Shown here one piece after another: positions 57,985 to 64,000 of a DNA stretch of 64,000 nucleotides. The stretch is from NCBI GenBank assembly GCA_000827495.1, contig KN817599.1, forward strand, positions 107,976 through 171,975, read 5' to 3'. Position numbers and translations under genes: made by a program. Source of the DNA: Hypholoma sublateritium FD-334 SS-4 (lineage: Eukaryota > Basidiomycota > Agaricomycetes > Agaricales > Strophariaceae). The notes beneath the pieces were generated by a model, which searched no databases, had not been told where the DNA came from, and worked only from the letters and a program-made list of their open reading frames with translations. The first letter of the stretch is position 1, and every line of letters begins with the position of its first letter.

Positions 57985-59104
57985 AGAAAGGTCGATGGTG
58001 GCCGGGATGGAAGAGGAGGCGAGGAGTCAGTGGCCACGAAGCTCTGGATGATGGCGCGGGGAAATTAGACCAAGGCGTGTCGGAATTTAAGCATTTTGGA
58101 AAGGCGAAGCTCAAGATATGATCGAGGGAAGAGCGAATCAGCACATGGATAACACGCTGCATCCTCACGGCGGTATCTGAAGTTGCGATTTATTCTATGA
58201 AGTACTGCATTAGCCTACAAGTAACAAGGCAGTGTTGAAAGAGATACGACATACCTGGAACTGACGGCACCCACTGGAGACCATGCGGAGCTGGCATCGC
58301 CTTTCCCCTCTGTGAACCAACATCATTTGGACACCGGACGCGTTAAATTTTAACGATGCTCAGAAGCCCAGGGATTTACAATAAGAACACATACATTTCA
58401 CCAAGAAATTTGTGTTTTTGAGGGATGTCATAGTGGGTTCGCAGGAAAGAGTGTAGATTTTCCGGAAGCAGTCTTACCGTGATGCTTCCCACAAGCTGGC
58501 ATAGCTAATGTCCCCGATGATTCCTAGTCCGAACAGGAAAGATCTTTGGGTACGAGAAGCCGAATCTGCTCAGGGCAGTGTGATGAAAAGGGGAAGGGAG
58601 AATGGGCCAGACATGTGTGAGACTCCGAAATACAAGATCAAGATGGCTGCCAACAAGCTGGCTGGGTAGGCGGTTTGACGCAGACAGGATTAGATACGCT
58701 ATCCTTTCTGCATCATCGGAGCTGTCTGGTCGCATTCATATGTAAGCAGTATGAATGTCAGGTAAAGCCTTCCCCTACTTACCTCACGTAGCTGGACGGC
58801 AGCCGATCTCGTTGAAAGTAGGCGCCTGTGGGCGCACTGCGCAGTGCGAAGGGCAGCGGGAGGGGAGGTCGGTAATTTAAAATCACGTGCCGGAGATCTC
58901 CGAAATATAGAACGATTTTGCCAATGTAAGTACGTCAAGGTGCTTGGGAATAACGCGTCTCATGTTTTCAAAGAAACGTACACAATACATACAATACACG
59001 AAGATATATTCTGCCGCATTCAATGATACAAATTTTGAAAATAGACCTTGTTTTACGGACCAACTGCGTCTGATTAGCGCTGCCATCGTTAGGGACCATA
59101 CACA
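57985..59104. other. Intergenic, metacaspase promoter and TauD-gene 3' flank
   Basis: Both neighbours are on the minus strand. Short frames near 58.5-58.9 kb on the minus strand do not join into a gene. No other feature is seen. Confidence 0.5.
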
Positions 59105-60635
59105 TCAATTATACGCGGCCTTGCCACCGTTGGCCTTGCGATCTCGGTTTTCTGGCTCCAGCGGGAAGCGTTCAGTATCGGGAGTTGCAGTGTAGTACAA
59201 CCTCTGCCAGTTTGGTTCAAGGACCTCGGGCAATTTCCACGCCAGGTCCTCGTTGCGCAGCCACAGACGGAGCAGATGACGTCTATCAAAGCGTTAAAGG
59301 CCAAGGTCAGTAGAAGTCGTGACCGGAGAGCCGATTCGTGAAGATGGATTACACATACTTGTGCTCTGGGCTATCGACGAACCCGTCTCGGCCGTGGAAT
59401 ATGCTCAGGTTGTTGATGTACTGGATATCGCCTTTCTGGAAGCTGAGCCCCAGCGCGTACTTCTCTGCGGTAAAGTGCACCGTGTCGAGTGCCTCAGCCT
59501 GTGCCTCTGTGATGGGCGGTATGTGCGCCGAGCGCGGGAGGCCAAGGAAACCCGTGAACAGGCGGCGCGCGTATTGGATAACGATGTGCTCATCCTTCCA
59601 GAATAAGAGCGGGCGCGTAGTGTAAGGAGGGTCACCACCAAATCTAGAAAGGAGATTGATATCATGGGCGTCAAAACAAACATATCAAAACGATATATAA
59701 TGTGTGCACGTACGTATCGAAAACCCAAGGCTCAGACAAGGTCTTGATGAGATCAGGCCGCGTCTCCGCCAGCTCGTTGTACACTCGCCAGCTGCTGCTG
59801 ATCCTAGAGAGACCGCCCTCAACAGCCGTCTGCAGGACGAAAAGGGAGATGATGTCCCCAGCGTCGGTGTGGAAGACCTGCTTGTCCGTCGTGTACGCGG
59901 GCGCGCCAATCGTCTTCAGCGGCTCGGTCTCGGTCAGGTCCTTGATGTGCGCAAGCACGACACGAGAGCCCTCTCCGCGCTCTTGAACGCCGCGACGGGA
60001 GCCAACATACGAGGAGACACCGGCGTAGATGAGCACGTTGTCCTCGCGGGAGTAGTTATCGACGGGGATGGTGCGTAAGACAAAGAATCCACGGCCAGTG
60101 TGGAGTTCCTTAGACAAGTCCCGTAGAATAGGTCCTAGTGTAGGAAGAGGAAATGTGTCGGTGGATATGTACCCGAGCGACTTGCCGAGGCCTGAGATTG
60201 AAATAAAAATTACGAGAATTTATCCAAACTAGATTTTGGGAGGCGAGGTACAAACTACATACCGTTGAAGTGCTTCACGGCGTCGTCGATTTCCTGTAAC
60301 TGCTCGTCAGAGAGCGTATATTCCCATGTCTCGGGGTCTGTCCAGTCCTTCCCTTCCCACACCAGCGGCGATTCCAGCTTCTGAGGAAAGCCGGCGGGCA
60401 AAGGAGTCTTCACGAGGGCGGGGTCTTCTGCGAGTCGCCGGGCAGTCCGCGCTTTCCATTTCTCTTCGTTGGGGTGGTACTCAATGTCGGGCTGCTTTGC
60501 CGCCTCTTCAACTACACGAACGACGGGCTCGGGAACTTTCTCAGAGACAGTATTCTGGGGAGGATAGGCATCGTTGTCGATGTCGACAGAGGCGAAAAGA
60601 GAGGTGACGCGAGAAACAAGTGTAGCTGCAGACAT
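59105..60635 (-). CDS. TauD/TfdA-family Fe(II)/2-oxoglutarate dioxygenase
   Basis: Exons: complement(59105..59282, 59359..59643, 59714..60191, 60263..60635), 437 aa, all in phase. The family hydroxylates substrates such as sulfonates, phenoxyacetates or carnitine precursors using Fe(II), oxygen and 2-oxoglutarate. The iron facial triad is visible: His232-x-Asp234 in QVFHTDAGDI and distal His367 in NLSIFHGRDGF. Arg384 or Arg388 in HLLRLWLRN should hold the 2-oxoglutarate carboxylate. Also seen are GRGFFVLRTIPV, an early TauD landmark, and FGGDPPYTTRPLLFW. An N-terminal extension of about 120 residues has no signal peptide, so it is probably cytosolic. The end (PENRDRKANGGKAAYN) is polar. ATG 60635 is the first in frame. 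In fungi this subfamily is annotated widely as taurine-catabolism dioxygenase; the true substrate is uncertain. Confidence 0.93.
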
Positions 60636-63600
60636 GTTGTACTAGTAGACAGATTGAGATAGATTGTAGACTGGTAGCGCATTATATACTCCCAAGATAA
60701 GGAGTCTATCGTATTTGCAAGAACAAAGGTTGATGGTGCGAGATGACGTTGGCGCTAAGAATGGGCAATGGGCGCACACGTGCCGTCTGAATCTTCCAAT
60801 TTTCGAAATAGATTGCGAATGGAAGTGATTATGAGCCAGGTTTATAAGCTCTCCAGGGTGGTTATCTTCGCTTCAGGGACTCGAAGCCATGGCCCATGAC
60901 TTGGGGGCACGATTGCTGACAGATATTGCGCAGATACGCCCAACATACGCCTCGTTTCCAAATGAGCGATGGCGATATGGCGTCAAGGTGGCAAAGGAAC
61001 TTTAATAAGTATATTTCGCAGACCGAAGGACCTGGGAGTCGTCTATATGCGTCAGGACGATAAAAAGACAATCGAGAGCTCTTGAAGTTGAAAGGAATCG
61101 GCGAGTGGTCAAAAAGATTGCAAAGAGAAGTACTAGTTTTCCAGTCGGCCGAAAGATGTATCGTTAGTGTCAAGAGGGATCCAGATTCCAGAAGTCGCGG
61201 GGGCAAACCTGGCACGGCTTGTGGGCCTACGACACCGCGATTCAAGTCGTTGGGCGGACGACGGTGGCAGGTGGGTGCCAGTGGTGGACAAGTTGAAGTT
61301 CGGTCAACGCGACACGATCACGTGTAAATATTTAAATCCCCACAAAACGAGAGCATCCGGGAATTGAGAAATCCATCCATGAACTCCATGGAGTTCATGG
61401 AGTTCATGGAGTCACGAGGGACCGTGTGATTTGACGCGGCGGCGAGCGCGGTGGGTCGCCGCCGCCGGGCGCAGTGTTGCAAGTGAGCGCGTCCACTGGG
61501 ACCTTGAAGCAATATATGTATTCCAATACTTCACTCAACCCGCCGGTACAACAGGACACAGGATTTGATAATAAATGTTATAGAAAATGCTACCTGACCA
61601 TATAGGAGGTGTACGCACAGCTTAGAGCTAGCAAGGTATTCACATCCGCTTCTGTCAGCCTCGCTGCTTCTCCCGCTCAGCGCTCTCTGACCGTCCGGCA
61701 GTTATCGCCCCTACCACTCGCCGCCGCCTTCGCAGAACTCGCCAAGCTTTTCTTGTCCTAGGGAGCAGTCGTTTGGTGTGTGGATACCCGCCGTGTGGTT
61801 GTGTACAATGTGAGCGGCGTAAACACCTCCGGTAGCAGAGACGATGCGCCGGTCCCGGGGGCAGCGGGGTGTGCGGTTCACAAGGGATGGACATTGGCAA
61901 GACATTGGCTCCCAAAGAGCTACGGTGCTGGGAAGCGCGCTCCTCCTTAGCACTTGCTGCTGCCGCTGTGCTGTGCCTCAATGCCCTCAGAGGCTTGCAT
62001 AATATGTTAATAACGCACATCATGTCTTCAGCCACCAGCTGTGAACGAGGAGTGCATTCGACCAAATGCGACGGGAGATAGTGACGCGTTGTAAAGCAGT
62101 GCTGAGCGAGCACCGCCATCGGGAAATTGGGGGGCCGCTGATTTTTGCAGGCAGGCTTTGTGGTTTGTCATCATTCTTTACATCGCCGGTAAAACAAAAA
62201 ATGTCATTTTTTTGCCTTTCCTATATGCTGAATAGCTTACTCATTATGACCTGGCTATGAAAGCTTTGAAGATTTCTTTATACCCTTCTAATACTGTAGT
62301 AAGTTTTTCATTCTCTTCCGTGCATTCTTCGCTCTTTTTGAACTTTGATAATCGATGGCCATCACTATGTCGCAGTTGCTGCTGAATTGATGGGATGAGC
62401 TGCGCTAGGGATGCCTTGCGGATTATGACATGCTAACAAAATTCTCGCAGATTTCGGTATGTTTATATATGACGCAGCAAGAATTTTATACGTTTACCGC
62501 GTAGTCTTCACACTTGTCAGGCTATGGTCAGCCTTGATCGCCATCATCTCGTACTTGCAGGATATTTGATGGGCTGGGCAGCGCAATAGATAAATTGCTG
62601 ATCATAACCCACTTCTGAGATTCTGAAAGGCTCGGGTAACTAATTCCAATGCTGTAATGATAATTTTATGCGTTTTCCATACAGTGTTTATGTTGCAAGG
62701 TTCAGAATATTTATTATAACTACTTACTCTTAGAATACAATAACACTATTATCTATCCACTATACGGTCTATGTGCTCTCTACCTAGTCTCCGGTGATTT
62801 GCGAGTTCTGTGAACAGTTCAAACCCAGTATATACCATTGTGTGCTGGTCTGCGTGCAGTTTAAGTTGATAGTTGGGACAGAACGGGGAAGTGGCGCATG
62901 CGGAGGTCAGGCGCCCGCCGCGCGCGGGCGCGCGGTGAGACGCAATCTGTTGCCGCGCGTTGAATGCGATGTCGACGCACGAGTTCGACAGGCTGACGAG
63001 GGTCGTTAACAGGAGGAAACCTGAGGCATTCAGCGCACACGCATGTCGGAGGGCAAAGGTGAGCGGCATAAGAACGCACCTGCAGCGTTTCTCGGCGCGG
63101 TGAGCCTGCGCGCGTGGATTACGGCTTTAGTCGCGGCGCTCTCTGCGAGCGTTGTCGTGGGCTTAATTGCGGGGTTGATGACTGTATCGAACCCGGTCAC
63201 GACGGCGTTGGAAATGCCGTTCAAGAGCCCAAAACTAAATGTGGCGCGATATTGTTAATCGCGGTATGCAGGCCGACAGATTACGAGTCTTTTTTGAAAA
63301 AAAAGTGAGTTCTTTTAATCCGGGGAGCCTGCGAGATGCCCATGTTCGAAATAATGACTCCTGGGAATTGTTGTGTGATGCCATCAGGTCTCGGCTTTGG
63401 GCCATGCTGCGTGTGGTGATGCCATCATTTCTTGGCTTTACCGGTAGCTGTAACTTTGACGCTTGGTCAGCATGCTTGCTTGGCATCCCAAATTGGCAGG
63501 GTATCTGTATATGAGGCCGAAAATTGGTTGAATTCAACTTTTACAAGAGTTGTTGTTCAACTATTCCACAGTGCAGATCCATTGCTTCTACAGGGCTTCA

Positions 63601-63690
63601 CTGCCCATAATGAGATAGGCTATATTAGCAATATCAGGATAAATGTGGTTGTTACTGAGCAATGTACCATAGGATTCTGTTTTGGGAGTA
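60636..63690. other. Gene-poor stretch, 3 kb
   Basis: It begins with the TauD-gene promoter. A perfect 22-bp palindrome lies at 61378-61399. Frames at 62749-63258 on both strands are GC-rich for a local segment and include a hydrophobic plus frame (TALVAALSASVVVGLIAGLM), but none shows supported splice joins or a family. Confidence 0.45.
61378..61412. repeat. Perfect 22-bp palindrome with a following copy of the half-unit
   Basis: The sequence reads CATGAACTC then its mirror around CATGG, giving a perfect inverted repeat over 61378-61399. A further GAGTTCATG and GAGTCA follow in direct orientation. Confidence 0.85.
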
Positions 63691-64000
63691 CATAAAGTAC
63701 ATGTGCATCAATTTATCAATTCACNNAAGTAATCTCACAAGAGAGGCAGATACCGTACATTTATTTATGAAATTACATCGTCAGTGGTGGCTGCATACCT
63801 CGAGGCCAACTTGCTGACCAAGCATTGAAAGTGGTTGTAAGGCTCACACTCAAGCTGTTTACCAATTCTGTTCCCCAAACAGTTATTTGCAGTACACACA
63901 CATACAGTACATGTATATCTATTGGGTGAGTCAATATGGTAATCTAACAACAGTGGCAGATATTGCATGGTCACTTATGAGCTGACATCCTGAGCGGTGG
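63691..64000 (+). repeat. Tandem repeat, period 210 bp, running off the window
   Basis: Positions 63691-63790 and 63901-64000 align over 100 bases without gaps; I count about 68 matches. Shared blocks include AGTACATGT, TAATCT, GGCAGATA and the GGTGG end. Two N bases at 63725-63726 fall inside the first copy. The second copy is cut by the window edge. Confidence 0.8.

Noticed and set aside
62749..63258. Hydrophobic frames on both strands in a GC-rich patch
   Set aside because: Competing frames on opposite strands, no supported splice sites and no family; probably local base composition.

Overview
The window is nuclear DNA of a filamentous basidiomycete, most likely an Agaricomycete. The genes are split by many short introns, mostly 43-76 nt with GT-AG ends. 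The gene families also fit: FunK1 kinases, a membrane-anchored copper radical oxidase, a basidiomycete-type histidine-acid phytase, P450s and a myosin-motor chitin synthase. All exon maps below were built by hand from splice signals, reading phase and family similarity, and no search was run. About 78 introns were modelled and every complete gene keeps phase from start to stop. Species was not determined. I saw no tRNA, rRNA or CRISPR array.

Layout. 0-9.1 kb, minus strand: two housekeeping genes, a class V-type chitin synthase with a myosin-like head (3' end cut by the window edge) and beta'-COP (SEC27). 10.9-12.5 kb: FunK1-1, degenerate. 13.6-20 kb: a secreted phytase, an acetate-transporter-family membrane protein and cytochrome P450-1. 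20-23.9 kb: a long gene-poor stretch. 23.9-30.5 kb: a secreted double-psi beta-barrel protein, FunK1-2 (the most complete kinase) and a membrane-tethered disordered protein. 31.6-39.2 kb: a GPI-type GH16 glucanase, a 225-aa protein of unknown function, an 89-aa Cys-rich membrane protein and a membrane-anchored copper radical oxidase. 39.2-41.9 kb: gene-poor, with two N positions. 41.9-49.9 kb: P450-2 and two large low-complexity proteins. 51.1-54.9 kb: two 5'-truncated FunK1 copies in tandem. 55.4-60.6 kb, minus strand: a 14-exon metacaspase-like protease and a TauD-type dioxygenase. 60.6-64 kb: gene-poor, ending in a 210-bp-period tandem repeat that runs off the window.

How the genes relate. 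They do not form one pathway. Several act outside the cell or at the wall: chitin synthase, GH16, the beta-barrel protein, phytase and the copper oxidase (a hydrogen peroxide source). Others look like oxidative or scavenging metabolism: two P450s, the TauD-type enzyme and the acetate-family channel. The strongest theme is four FunK1 kinase copies on the same strand in different states of decay, from one with all catalytic residues but a GC splice donor to a truncated, frameshifted pseudogene. The last copy lies next to a metacaspase that has a long unstructured N-terminal extension.
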